Of a stretch of 29,741 nucleotides of DNA, positions 1 to 9,446 are shown one piece after another. The DNA comes from a virus. How positions within the stretch are numbered: the first letter of the stretch is position 1; the number at the start of each line of letters is the position of its first letter. A model generated the notes under the pieces. It worked only from the letters and a program-made list of their open reading frames with translations. It did no database searches and was not told the origin of the DNA. The stretch is from positions 1 to 29,741 of IMG/VR virus record IMGVR_UViG_3300031565_003114; one strand, 5' to 3'. A program made the translations under genes and the position numbers.

Positions 1-3000
1 CTGACAGCTTCGAGAATATCATTCATAATTCTGGTATCACTAGGTGTACCCTCTACTAGAATCCCTGATCTTTGTAACCCGGCATCAGCCCGCTCAAGAT
101 CATTAAGTTGCGAGTAACCAGTAATTCTATTCCACATCTCGGCGTCTGCTCGCCTGACTATTTCCTGGCCGGGAGCTAGTTCCCCTTGAATAGCTTTAAT
201 CTGGCTCTCTAATTCTTCTGTGGTCTTACCGACTATAAGGCGTGCCTTGTCGAAGCTGTCGCCACGATTAAAGATATAAGCTACGTTCTGTTCTGATAGA
301 TTATTATAAGGGAACCACACACCTAGTCTATTCAGGGGACCTATCCCAGCTAGCTTACGGTTAGTATTCTGCATATTATACAGAAGCTCCTGCACCTTTG
401 GCCAGGAGTCTACAAAGAAAGCTTCAAGATCAGGATTATTAATAGTGATAGTCTCGTCAGCAAACTTCCCGTCTCTGACATACTTGAGAAAATTAGTGGG
501 GCGACCAAGTTTGTCGGTGCCCATAACAAAGCTCTTATGGTTAGGAGAATAAACCAGTAGTTGCTGTTGTTCTTTTGGTATTTTCTGTAGAGCTTTATAG
601 ATATCGTTAAACTGAATAAGAGCTGCCTCATCCTTAGCTATTGCATTAAAGTTACCAGCCAAACTAGTTCTAATAGGTGTAATAGTCTCGTTAACATGGC
701 GAAGAAAATCTTGTCCCGTCTGAACAACAAACTGCCCCAGGGCCTCACCATCAGGAAGCTGATCTAGTTTCCTAAGTGCGAAGTCCATACTATTGATAGT
801 AGGATTGCCTAATACTTCCCTACTAAAAAAAGCGGAAGCGTGTTTAATCATGGCCCTAAATTCTGAACGGTCAACTAGATTGTATAGCTCACCTATCAGT
901 GGTACTGCACTAGCTCCTTGAGCAGAGACTTCTCCTACTATAGCATTGTGCATATCTATAGCAAGCTGAGCATCCTGCTTAGACCACTGCTGGTTACGTC
1001 GTAAGTTTTGATTGACCAGAGGGTCACCGTCTAGTACCATCTGCTTAGCATTTAGATACTCAGCCAGTCTACCCTTTTCTGTAGTAGTATAGGTGAAGAA
1101 GTCTTTACCGATATCTACTCCCTGACTAGTAATATCCTGGATTCTATGTCCAGAAGTAACCATCATCTCCACACCGGAGATAGGAGTATTAGTATATACG
1201 GATGCTTGCTCCATGCCATAACCAGACTCTTGTAGTCTGCGAGACCAGATAGCTTTAGCTTGGAATACCTGGTCAGCTAATTCTTGGGGGTGGCGAAGAA
1301 TCTGAATAGAACCATCTCCCAATCTTAGCTTAACAGCCGAGCGACTAAGATTACCCAGATAGGCAGCTTGTAACCTGGGCAAATCATCAAAGTCTATAAC
1401 TACACTCTTTGGCTTTTGATTCCTAACAGCATGAAGCGCGTCCATAAACATAGAGTCTACTTCAGCTGTACTCATGGTGAAGGGATCATATTCTTTCTTA
1501 GTCTGTCCCTGCATAGAGAAGTTCTTATTAACTCTATATCCGTCCTCTAAATCTGCTGCACGTTGAATAGATCTAGCAACAGAAGCAGGAATAATAGCTT
1601 GGCTATATGGATCCATGACAGCGAATTCATCGAAGTCAGGGGATATACCATGAGCATTCCGCTGGGCGGCCGCCGCCTCCTTAATATCAGCAGGCAGTCT
1701 CCTCTTAACCTTTACACCAGCGGTAGGAAAGAACTCGACAGCAGGAGCCTTAGAGCGCCTCTTAGCAGCATTAGGAATCTCTCTGCCTACGAATCCCCGA
1801 GCCTTTAGGAATTCTATTAGTTTAGCATCAGCTGGGTCTAGGATATTTATCCCAGCAGCATCGGCTTCTGGTAATAGCTGGCGAAGATCATGATGGGAGG
1901 CGATCCTAGTGCCCGCTGGTAATTCTGCAACAGCAAAACTGCCGTGGCCATCCGGCATATCCAACATATCCCTGTAGCCTACACCACTTCCAACTCCCTG
2001 TCCCTCTAATCTCTGAGTAGGGAGGAATATCTGGTTAGGGCTGGGGGACCTAGTGCCGTGGAGCATATCCTGAGTTATACTCTTAGGCATAGAGTCTGTC
2101 TGAAACTGTCCGACCTCAGGACTAAGCCCACGTCTAGCATTATACCGTGCGCCTAGGGTACTTATATTACTCGGCTTCTTAGATGTATGATGGATAAAGA
2201 TATCAAGATTAACCTCATTGCCGAATTCTTTTTGTACGCCCCAGAGGAATTCACGGATAGCTAGGTTAGTCTTAGAGCCATCTTTTACCAGTGCGCCATC
2301 AGACCGTATTCCATCATTATCTATGTGGAGTTCAAACTTCTTATTACCGTGGTTGACTACTCGCAGTGTTCCTACGTTATCGTCATAAAAAGCTTTAGTC
2401 TTGCCGGTAGTTAGTGCTCTCCAGTCTCCTGGTGCTGCTGCGTCTATACTACTCTGAAGGGGCGACAGCTCTCCAGGCTTGGCAAAGACTTGATTAGGAT
2501 CTATTCTTTTTCCTGTGAGTATTCTATTCACAGAGTCAATAGACCCACCTTTGAATTCTTCTACAGCAAAGTCAGCAGAACCACGGAGGCGAAAATCATC
2601 TACCATCTCGTAGCTTATATCACTGATAGTCCTATGCGCTCGTCCAAGTGGCGCCGCCGTGTTAAAGAATTTAGCTTGCTTAACTCCGTTAATACTAGCC
2701 ATATTCTTTTTAATAACCTGGAGTATCAAACCTACAGGACCTTGCTTGTAGATATCAGTTTCTTCCGCAGCGATAGCTCCCGGGCGACTAATCTTTTTAG
2801 CTGCTGACTTAGCCTCATCATCCAGCATACCAATAGCTAGGTCATTAGCTGCTGCTAATTCCTCTCTTTGATTTCTCTGGGCTAGCTCAAAGCCACCACG
2901 ATTATCTGACCAATCCATCCCCCTGATCTCTTCATCCATGCTGACACTGTTATGTACCCTAGCAGTAAGCTGATCTCCTTTAGCTCCGGTAATACCCAGA

Positions 3001-3734
3001 TGATTCTTATATACGCCGACCTTAGCCGACTCTGCCATTTGTCTTTCTACTTCCGCAGCCTTTAAGCTAAACACTCTCCTATCCCACATAAATCTTAACG
3101 GGACAAAAGCGGCGCCGAAAGCAGTACCAATTATAAAGTCAGTGCCATCATATTCATCCATGAAAGCATGGCCATTGAACATACCTACAAAGGCGGCTTC
3201 AAAGGCTGCCCCCTCCATGAATCCTTCTTTTAGCGCGCCTCCTGCCCAGGCTCTCCTGGCTCTCTTGTATTCTTTGGTATAGAAGTCGCCACCCTTAACC
3301 AGACTAAGTGCCTGGTCAGCCCGTAATTGCTTATTAGCAGCGAGCTTATTAATTCTACTCCCAACTAACTTACCACCAGTAAGAAGGGAATACTTACCTG
3401 CTCTAGCTAACTGTAAACTCTTACCTACTAATCCGCCAGGGATAATTAATCCGGCCACAAAGGAACCTACATTAACTAATGTCCTGTGGTTCTCGTAAAA
3501 GTTAGAGGCGTCCTTAAATCCCGCACTGGATAAAACTTCTGCTGTGTCTAGATTAATATCAGCAAAGGGAATAGAATTAGCTATAGACACAGCCGTGTCC
3601 GTAACGATGGCTATTGGGGCGTCGATAATATCATCTAGTTCAAAGCCAGATTGATTCTTATCCGACAGTCCATTCCAATACTGCTCTTCCAGGTAAGAGA
3701 TATCCGAGCCAGTAAGCGGATTAGGAAGTGCCAT
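1..3734 (-). CDS. Giant internal virion (ejection-type) protein, C-terminus beyond window edge
   Basis: An open frame runs without a stop from ATG at 3734 to the left edge, giving at least 1244 residues. The start is preceded by GAGG 8 nt upstream and lies 4 nt after the stop of the 577-aa gene. Residues about 85-115 and 165-215 are Gly/Ala-rich and hydrophobic, as in phage proteins that are ejected and cross membranes. Residues about 556-666 carry, in order, an L-H-G-T motif, G-x-G-S-G-V-G-Y, L-K-A-R-G-F-V-G and A-V-E-F-F, an arrangement that resembles the ADP-ribosyltransferase fold. The rest is mostly charged and helical. Its place at the end of the late operon, after two helical virion proteins, matches T7 gp16-type core proteins or other giant ejected proteins (N4 virion RNA polymerase sits in a similar place). 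I saw no polymerase motifs in the part present. The structural role is inferred from context. Confidence 0.75.
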   Translation of the reverse strand, partial: MALPNPLTGSDISYLEEQYWNGLSDKNQSGFELDDIIDAPIAIVTDTAVSIANSIPFADINLDTAEVLSSAGFKDASNFYENHRTLVNVGSFVAGLIIPGGLVGKSLQLARAGKYSLLTGGKLVGSRINKLAANKQLRADQALSLVKGGDFYTKEYKRARRAWAGGALKEGFMEGAAFEAAFVGMFNGHAFMDEYDGTDFIIGTAFGAAFVPLRFMWDRRVFSLKAAEVERQMAESAKVGVYKNHLGITGAKGDQLTARVHNSVSMDEEIRGMDWSDNRGGFELAQRNQREELAAANDLAIGMLDDEAKSAAKKISRPGAIAAEETDIYKQGPVGLILQVIKKNMASINGVKQAKFFNTAAPLGRAHRTISDISYEMVDDFRLRGSADFAVEEFKGGSIDSVNRILTGKRIDPNQVFAKPGELSPLQSSIDAAAPGDWRALTTGKTKAFYDDNVGTLRVVNHGNKKFELHIDNDGIRSDGALVKDGSKTNLAIREFLWGVQKEFGNEVNLDIFIHHTSKKPSNISTLGARYNARRGLSPEVGQFQTDSMPKSITQDMLHGTRSPSPNQIFLPTQRLEGQGVGSGVGYRDMLDMPDGHGSFAVAELPAGTRIASHHDLRQLLPEADAAGINILDPADAKLIEFLKARGFVGREIPNAAKRRSKAPAVEFFPTAGVKVKRRLPADIKEAAAAQRNAHGISPDFDEFAVMDPYSQAIIPASVARSIQRAADLEDGYRVNKNFSMQGQTKKEYDPFTMSTAEVDSMFMDALHAVRNQKPKSVVIDFDDLPRLQAAYLGNLSRSAVKLRLGDGSIQILRHPQELADQVFQAKAIWSRRLQESGYGMEQASVYTNTPISGVEMMVTSGHRIQDITSQGVDIGKDFFTYTTTEKGRLAEYLNAKQMVLDGDPLVNQNLRRNQQWSKQDAQLAIDMHNAIVGEVSAQGASAVPLIGELYNLVDRSEFRAMIKHASAFFSREVLGNPTINSMDFALRKLDQLPDGEALGQFVVQTGQDFLRHVNETITPIRTSLAGNFNAIAKDEAALIQFNDIYKALQKIPKEQQQLLVYSPNHKSFVMGTDKLGRPTNFLKYVRDGKFADETITINNPDLEAFFVDSWPKVQELLYNMQNTNRKLAGIGPLNRLGVWFPYNNLSEQNVAYIFNRGDSFDKARLIVGKTTEELESQIKAIQGELAPGQEIVRRADAEMWNRITGYSQLNDLERADAGLQRSGILVEGTPSDTRIMNDILEAV

Positions 3735-3738
3735 TATA

Positions 3739-5472
3739 TTAGCCTCTTACCCCAGGAGTAGTTACACGGGAGAATTGTGGATCAGTCTTTACAGCGTTGA
3801 TGATCTCTTCCAGCTGTGCAGTATCCCCGCCTTGTAATTCAAACTGTTTTAGTATTTCCCTCATCTGTCTCTCAGTTGCATCATTCAAAAGCTTTGCACC
3901 TCTGCCAGTAGCAAAGTCACTCCTAGGCTTACCCTCATTACCAGTCTGTCCTGTTTGTGTCCTACGACTAACCTGGGATTTACCTCCAGAAGAGAAGTCT
4001 AAGCCTATTGCCTTCAGAACCTTGTTAATATCCTCTGCCTTAATTCCAGGAGAGGGCGGTAGATCTCCGCCTACCACTAAGGCTGGCCCTTGTTCTTGCT
4101 GATCTACCCTTATCTTATCTATGGTAATCATGTTAAAGCTGAAAGCCTGAAGCATTCCATCATATCGCTGCTGGGATACAGAAGCTCCTAATGGCTTATG
4201 TACAGAATTGAATTGGCTCCTGTAATTATCCAGCATCTTTCCTACGATACCAACAGCCCGTTGCTGACTAATCCCCCTAGTTTCCATGACGGATTTAGCA
4301 GCCGCAGCATAGGCAGATTCGATACTGCTAGCATTAGGATTAACCATTCCCTGAATTACTTTGGCTATCTCATAGTCATCCTGATTCTGCCCAAACCAGC
4401 TTTGATCTATATCTGTGGGGCTGGCTCCTAATACCCTAGCCTGATAATTGTTATAGTTAGTTTGGCGCATGATAGTATCAAACGCCTTAAATTCTTCCTG
4501 TGCTCTAAGCTCAGGATTATCATTGAACTCTTTTAGTTTTGCGGTGCCCCCAGCTTTTATAGCTTTATCTACCTCGTCCTTAGCCGCCGTCCGAGCCCTT
4601 AACATAGTCTCATCCATCTTGACTATAGCAGCCCTCATATTATCTTGCTGATCCAGAGGGACTGAATTGACTAGGAAATCCTGGTATAGTGTTCTACCAC
4701 CTGCGTCTATAAGTCCATCCCAATACTCCAGAGGCTTACCAGTGTTAAACCTAGCTCCACCTTGACGGAACATTTCTTTGGTGGCGTCTGGGGATGAGCG
4801 CAAGAACTTATCCGCATCGAGAGGGCTAGTAACTACACCAGAAGATATAACAGCATTAACAGTAGTAGGAGGAAAGATAACATCTTTCTCCTTCCCAATC
4901 TTTGCTGCTCGTTCTGCTAGGGCTACTCGCTGTGCTTCCAGTCTGGCGATATCCGCATCGAGTAAAGCATTCTGAGTATTAAGCTCAGAGCTTGCCCTTC
5001 TAGTAGCATTCTCCAGTGCCTTATCCCTAATTTGTGTAGCCTGAGTTAAGCCACGAGTAACCTCGTTCTTCCTGTCTCCGGGAGGCATAAGCCTAAGAGC
5101 GTCAGTTAGGACATCTACCTGATTCTGGGCAGAGCTAAAAGCTATATCCTTTCTGATTGACTCTTCTAATCTAGCCTGATTCTCGAACTTCTTTCCTTGT
5201 AGTTCTCCTATACGGAGCACTGCATTATCTTCGCCTTGCCGACTAGGATCATCGAGCTGGCGGAAGTTCATCCCAAGCCCAGAGATATTCTGACCTAGTG
5301 GGGTAGTAGCACTAATAGGAGTACCTGTCCTATTAATAGCCTCCTGATGTAATTCAACATCAGCATTACCAAAAGAAGGTACCCCATCAGGAGAGGTACT
5401 ACCTATCCCAATAGATATCAATGTTCTGATATTCTCGGATACAGCATCTTTATCGAATTTAATTGTAGCCAT
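3739..5472 (-). CDS. Helical virion protein, probable internal/ejection protein (577 aa)
   Basis: The product is 577 residues, hydrophilic and mostly helical, with no signal peptide or membrane segment. Residues about 90-200 are rich in Gln, Arg, Ala and Glu and look like a long coiled coil, including a stretch with alternating A-R-L-E-A-Q-R type heptads. The C-terminal third is Ser/Gly/Gln-rich and probably flexible. The gene lies between the 302-aa protein (6 nt upstream) and the giant protein (4 nt downstream), all on one strand. In T7-like podoviruses this position after the nozzle gene is taken by internal core proteins that are ejected with the DNA (gp14, gp15, gp16), and the same role is inferred here. 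No conserved catalytic motif is visible and I do not recognise the family. Confidence 0.7.
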   Translation of the reverse strand: MATIKFDKDAVSENIRTLISIGIGSTSPDGVPSFGNADVELHQEAINRTGTPISATTPLGQNISGLGMNFRQLDDPSRQGEDNAVLRIGELQGKKFENQARLEESIRKDIAFSSAQNQVDVLTDALRLMPPGDRKNEVTRGLTQATQIRDKALENATRRASSELNTQNALLDADIARLEAQRVALAERAAKIGKEKDVIFPPTTVNAVISSGVVTSPLDADKFLRSSPDATKEMFRQGGARFNTGKPLEYWDGLIDAGGRTLYQDFLVNSVPLDQQDNMRAAIVKMDETMLRARTAAKDEVDKAIKAGGTAKLKEFNDNPELRAQEEFKAFDTIMRQTNYNNYQARVLGASPTDIDQSWFGQNQDDYEIAKVIQGMVNPNASSIESAYAAAAKSVMETRGISQQRAVGIVGKMLDNYRSQFNSVHKPLGASVSQQRYDGMLQAFSFNMITIDKIRVDQQEQGPALVVGGDLPPSPGIKAEDINKVLKAIGLDFSSGGKSQVSRRTQTGQTGNEGKPRSDFATGRGAKLLNDATERQMREILKQFELQGGDTAQLEEIINAVKTDPQFSRVTTPGVRG

Positions 5473-5478
5473 GCTAGC

Positions 5479-6387
5479 CTACCCTTGGAACTGTGGTGCG
5501 TTATTAGATAAGAGAGTCTGTAGTAACTCAGGGTCTAAATCCTTTGGAAGTAATCCTAAAGCATTAAGGATATCCACAGAGCCAGAAGATTGCTGATTCT
5601 CTGTAGGAGTACGTGTGATTAAACTAATCAGCTGCTCTGAGATTGGATCAGAGGCGGTCAGTCTTTCAACTACCTGGCCAGCTGAAGCCTGTACTCCAGT
5701 TAACCCAGTGATAGCTTGTATCGTAGCGGTGGCGGCTTTCTCTGCCGTGCGCGCAGCGATATCATTAAGCTGTAAGGAATCTAAGGCGGACCGACTAGCC
5801 CCGGCGCCCTCACCACTAGCCTGAAGCTGTGGGATAAGTTGGTCTAGGGTAGTCCGGATAACATCATCTACTAGTCCCTGTGCTAGAGCAGTAGCATTAG
5901 CTACGGATAGATCCTGCACTGTTTGGCCAAGAGCTTGCGTAGCTTGAGTGCGCTGAGCCTGTCCAGCTTTAGCTTCAGGAGTTCCACCTGATGCTATAAT
6001 CTGTGAGAGTAAATCCTCCAACTGCGGCTGGATATCTGACCTACTCTGCTGCACATTAACTGAGCCTGTAGCTCCCCCAGTTCTACTTCCGCCGCCTGTT
6101 CTAGCTCCTGCTAAGGCTTGAAGATTACGAGCCGTAGGAGCAATACCAAATCTAGTAACTGTGCCTGATACTCCTACACCGCTAGGAAAAGAAGCAGAGG
6201 GAGTCAGGTTAAGACTCCTATCGAAATTAAAAGCTGCGATATTAGGCTTTAAGGACCGCTGAGTTGTTAGCGTAGTATCACCAAAATTAGCAGCTATCTG
6301 ACTAGGAGCACCAAATCCTGTATTAGCAGTAGTTAGGAGATTCCTAGCTCTTGCTGCATCTGCATTTAGTTGTGCTAGTGTAGGCAT
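5479..6387 (-). CDS. Ala/Gln/Thr-rich helical virion protein (302 aa), possible internal protein
   Basis: The product is 302 residues with very few aromatic residues and almost no Cys. It is rich in Ala, Gln, Ser, Thr and Gly. A flexible N-terminal third includes a Gly/Thr-rich linker around residues 93-112. It is followed by predicted helices with repeated A-x-x-A and L-x-x-L spacing (about 120-300). The composition and position, directly after the nozzle-like gene and before the larger helical protein, match the small internal virion protein of T7-like phages (gp14-type), but sequence identity to any family is not recognised. It starts at ATG 6387, 8 nt after the stop of the 1008-aa gene, so it is likely translated by coupling. 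Confidence 0.65.
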   Translation of the reverse strand: MPTLAQLNADAARARNLLTTANTGFGAPSQIAANFGDTTLTTQRSLKPNIAAFNFDRSLNLTPSASFPSGVGVSGTVTRFGIAPTARNLQALAGARTGGGSRTGGATGSVNVQQSRSDIQPQLEDLLSQIIASGGTPEAKAGQAQRTQATQALGQTVQDLSVANATALAQGLVDDVIRTTLDQLIPQLQASGEGAGASRSALDSLQLNDIAARTAEKAATATIQAITGLTGVQASAGQVVERLTASDPISEQLISLITRTPTENQQSSGSVDILNALGLLPKDLDPELLQTLLSNNAPQFQG

Positions 6388-6395
6388 AACCTTTC

Positions 6396-9300
6396 CTATT
6401 CTTTACCTAGTGGTGATCCCATGAATTCCAAGCCAGTTAAATGGTACCGGCTACCACGTACAATTATATTAAACCAGCGTGCTGTTATTGTACCATACCA
6501 GGTGTGTCCTGCACGGACTACTGGCTCACTACGCATATTATACGGATCTAGTGTTCTGCGGTCAAGGGAGGATTCCAAGATAATGTTGGCGTTAGGATTC
6601 TCCGCGAACTCCAGGAATATCTCCTGCATCATAGTCATCCTGGACCGTCGCCATCCAATCTTTCCATAAACCAAATAGCTATCCTCAGGAGCATCATCCC
6701 ACATGGTAGTTACGCCATTCTCTAATACTGCTCCTAGACGACTTAGGAAGTTATCATAGGTAAATCTAGTAACCGCCTCTTCTAGAACCGGGTCAAAGGT
6801 TACTTCGTTAATGGGGCTAAAATCTACAAACAGACTCAAGGGTACATCACAGGTTCCCCACCGCTGAAGAAGTCTATCCCAAAGTAATACCCTAGTCCAA
6901 ATAGGCCAGAGCTGACCGGGGGCACCTGTCTGAGTTAAGAAGATAGTCTCGGGGCCAGTAAGATCTGGCTGATTAAAGAACTCCTCTAATAGTTCCTGGA
7001 ACTTGTTATTGAATCCTGGGTCCACGCTAGCTAGATGATTAGGCCAAACATCCCTAGGTAAAAGCCTGAAACACTGTAGGCCGCTATCGAAATATTCCTG
7101 GAAGGTTCCACTGGGATCTGTCCCATTATAGATATTCCCAATCGGCGGAGAGGCTTGTACCAGTGTCGGCGCCACATACGGTATACTAGCCGGGGGGTCT
7201 AAGACTGTCCATCCCCAGTTAGCATAAGCCTGTCTGATATCTATTCCCTGGGTCTCAGCATACGCATACATTGGTTTTAATACGCCTGCTGGATTAGCCC
7301 CAGACGGATGTGATATTACAGCTAAAGGTACAGGAGTCATCTCGTATTTGAGACTGATATTCGGTCCTGGCTCATTAGTAAGATCAGGATGAAGCCTTTC
7401 AAGATTATAGTCTGTATTAATCTGTTGGCTCTGCTTATGCACATAAACAGACTCGCCAGCTACTTCGTCCTCTCCTACATATTCTAGGGTAGTAGTAAAG
7501 GTACGAGTAGTAGTAGTATTAGTAGTAGCCCGGTTCTTAGTAAAATTCCTAAGATTGCCATAAGTACAACGGTCAGAGGTGGCGACTATAGTCGAGGCAG
7601 TAGACCATATCTGCGGCTGCCAACCAGGTAAGTATGCCTGATCTCCTAGGGCTGCCACCTCCTGAAACACCACATTAAATTCGCTGGAGTCGTATTCTCC
7701 GTCTACACTAAGATCAGTTAGATTATCTACTGAGGCTACCTGTAGAAAGTTAGTAGCAAAGATAACATCATCTTCCCAGTCGCCTACTGCTGCATTAGCT
7801 AGATAGGCAATACCCTGTGTACCTTGTTGGGAAGGAATAACAGTAATTACTGGAGTTGGTCCGGCTATCACCTCTCCGTCTCTTGCACCAAAATCCTGTG
7901 GGCTCTCTCTAGTTTGTATAGGAGTTATATTAAGTTGTACTTCAGCTGCATCTACTATGGTCTGTCTGGTATTAGCTGTAGCATCCTCGATAATAACTAC
8001 TCTGGTATTAGTAAAAACATATCTATCTGTAGTATCATCTACAACTACAGTGCTCTCATAGGCGCCACGGCGACTATCTACAGTTATGCTAGGATCTGCC
8101 TCTACGGTATTAGATATATTAACTACACCAGATCTACTAAATACATCATGCAGATAGACAGCATTAACATCTGCGTCTTGCTCATCTACCATTATGCTTT
8201 TACTAAACAAGTGCTGAAAGTTATTATTATCTTCAGCCTGCCAGACATAAGGCTGATACATAAGCAACGCATGAACATCAAAGCTGTAACGTATCAAGGG
8301 CTGAATAACATATCCTGGATGATTAAGTGCGATATCAGCAAAAGAAGCCCTAGTTGGTACATACTGTTGACGCTTATAGCTTTCAGCAAAGACAAATTCT
8401 CCTGTAACAGGACTACGATACAAGGGGATATTCTCCTGGGGCGTCCCACCATCATCCCATTCAATAGAATCTATCTCTATTTCTTCTAATTCAAAGTTAG
8501 GAAAGTCCTGTGCTATCATCCCCCATAGGATAGTATCCGTCTGATCTGGGGGGCACACGCCCACCTCAGGATAACAATCAAACGGAAGTCCGTCATTAAA
8601 AGCATAACCCTTATTAGGAGTTAGAGCCTCTAAGAATACCGGAGGATTCTTTAGATATTCAGGATTATAAGCAAACTGCTGACGCCAATAGGTGGCGGCG
8701 TCTACGAAGTTCCGTTGTCTAATAGTTCTGCCGAATTCTAATTCTTCATCATGCAGCCAGATAGCTAGATAGCGGTTAAGGTGATGGGATAGGCGTGGCG
8801 CCTGTTGGAAACTAGTTAAGTAATCAGTAACCTCAGTAGCGAATGGGGCTAATCCGTTCTTCTGATTCTGGATCTTGTATAGTCCACCATTAGTCCAGGC
8901 AAAATGCTGTCCATCATCTGCCTTAGTTACAGAATAATCAGAGAAGATACCCAGATTATCTGCTATCTCAAAGAAGTTAAAGACTTTCTGACTATTAGGA
9001 TCATATGTGGCACCTACAATATTAGCAGTAGTATAAGTAATAAAGCCCTCAGTAGAACCTAGGACTATAATGATATTACCTTTAAGAGCATCCGCCTTTA
9101 CAGTATTAGCTCGGGTTCTAAGATCAGGCTTAAAATTAAGAACATCAGCAGTATCACCCCAATAATGAGAGTTATCAGAATCCCAGAGTCCAAGCCTAGA
9201 TCTGGCTTCAAAGATTCCTTCAACCGCTGCCATGTTGACAAAGCCACCAGTATCCACCTGCTCGATAATACTGACAGAGCCTGGCAAACTAGTATCTAAT

Positions 9301-9422
9301 TCTAGGATAAACGGATTACCCTGATTGAATAGATATAATTTGTTCTGCGTAATAGCCCTAGTCCAGAGATTTCTAATCCCCGGAGGGGGAGGCGTAATGT
9401 CATATATCTTTTGCCAAGGCAT
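6396..9422 (-). CDS. Large tail nozzle-like protein (1008 aa)
   Basis: The product is 1008 residues, rich in beta-strand residues, Trp, Tyr and Asn, with no transmembrane segments. The N-terminal 200 residues contain repeated short strands and an R-x-R-L-G-L-W-D-S-D-N-S-H-Y-W segment, typical of the propeller part of nozzle or tail-tubular B-type proteins, where an S-D or W-S motif precedes a D-x-x-N-F. The C-terminus (about 975-1008) ends with W-F-N-I-I-V-R-G-S-R-Y-H-L-T-G-L-E-F, like the closing 'N..w.i.GlE' strand pair of nozzle proteins. T7 gp12 is 794 aa, so this one is longer. A Thr-rich stretch near residue 635 is encoded by a GTA microsatellite. It would form the distal tail channel below the adaptor. 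Two tandem ribosome-binding sites precede it. The nozzle call rests on pattern resemblance, not on a search. Confidence 0.55.
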   Translation of the reverse strand: MPWQKIYDITPPPPGIRNLWTRAITQNKLYLFNQGNPFILELDTSLPGSVSIIEQVDTGGFVNMAAVEGIFEARSRLGLWDSDNSHYWGDTADVLNFKPDLRTRANTVKADALKGNIIIVLGSTEGFITYTTANIVGATYDPNSQKVFNFFEIADNLGIFSDYSVTKADDGQHFAWTNGGLYKIQNQKNGLAPFATEVTDYLTSFQQAPRLSHHLNRYLAIWLHDEELEFGRTIRQRNFVDAATYWRQQFAYNPEYLKNPPVFLEALTPNKGYAFNDGLPFDCYPEVGVCPPDQTDTILWGMIAQDFPNFELEEIEIDSIEWDDGGTPQENIPLYRSPVTGEFVFAESYKRQQYVPTRASFADIALNHPGYVIQPLIRYSFDVHALLMYQPYVWQAEDNNNFQHLFSKSIMVDEQDADVNAVYLHDVFSRSGVVNISNTVEADPSITVDSRRGAYESTVVVDDTTDRYVFTNTRVVIIEDATANTRQTIVDAAEVQLNITPIQTRESPQDFGARDGEVIAGPTPVITVIPSQQGTQGIAYLANAAVGDWEDDVIFATNFLQVASVDNLTDLSVDGEYDSSEFNVVFQEVAALGDQAYLPGWQPQIWSTASTIVATSDRCTYGNLRNFTKNRATTNTTTTRTFTTTLEYVGEDEVAGESVYVHKQSQQINTDYNLERLHPDLTNEPGPNISLKYEMTPVPLAVISHPSGANPAGVLKPMYAYAETQGIDIRQAYANWGWTVLDPPASIPYVAPTLVQASPPIGNIYNGTDPSGTFQEYFDSGLQCFRLLPRDVWPNHLASVDPGFNNKFQELLEEFFNQPDLTGPETIFLTQTGAPGQLWPIWTRVLLWDRLLQRWGTCDVPLSLFVDFSPINEVTFDPVLEEAVTRFTYDNFLSRLGAVLENGVTTMWDDAPEDSYLVYGKIGWRRSRMTMMQEIFLEFAENPNANIILESSLDRRTLDPYNMRSEPVVRAGHTWYGTITARWFNIIVRGSRYHLTGLEFMGSPLGKE

Positions 9423-9424
9423 CG

Positions 9425-9446
9425 TCAGGCTCCTATCAGGCTCCTA
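9425..9446 (-). repeat. Duplicated ribosome-binding site before the nozzle-like gene
   Basis: Read on the minus strand, TAGGAGCCTGA occurs twice in perfect tandem immediately before the ATG at 9422. The downstream AGGAG is 7 nt from the start codon. The upstream copy overlaps the TAG stop of the 977-aa gene. The duplication may raise initiation or rescue ribosomes that finish the upstream gene. Confidence 0.8.

Noticed and set aside
7824-8489. 221-codon plus-strand frame
   Set aside because: It is antisense to the nozzle-like gene, with a composition very rich in Ile, Ser, Tyr and Cys, as expected from reading the complement of Thr/Val/Asp-rich codons. It has no plausible start site.
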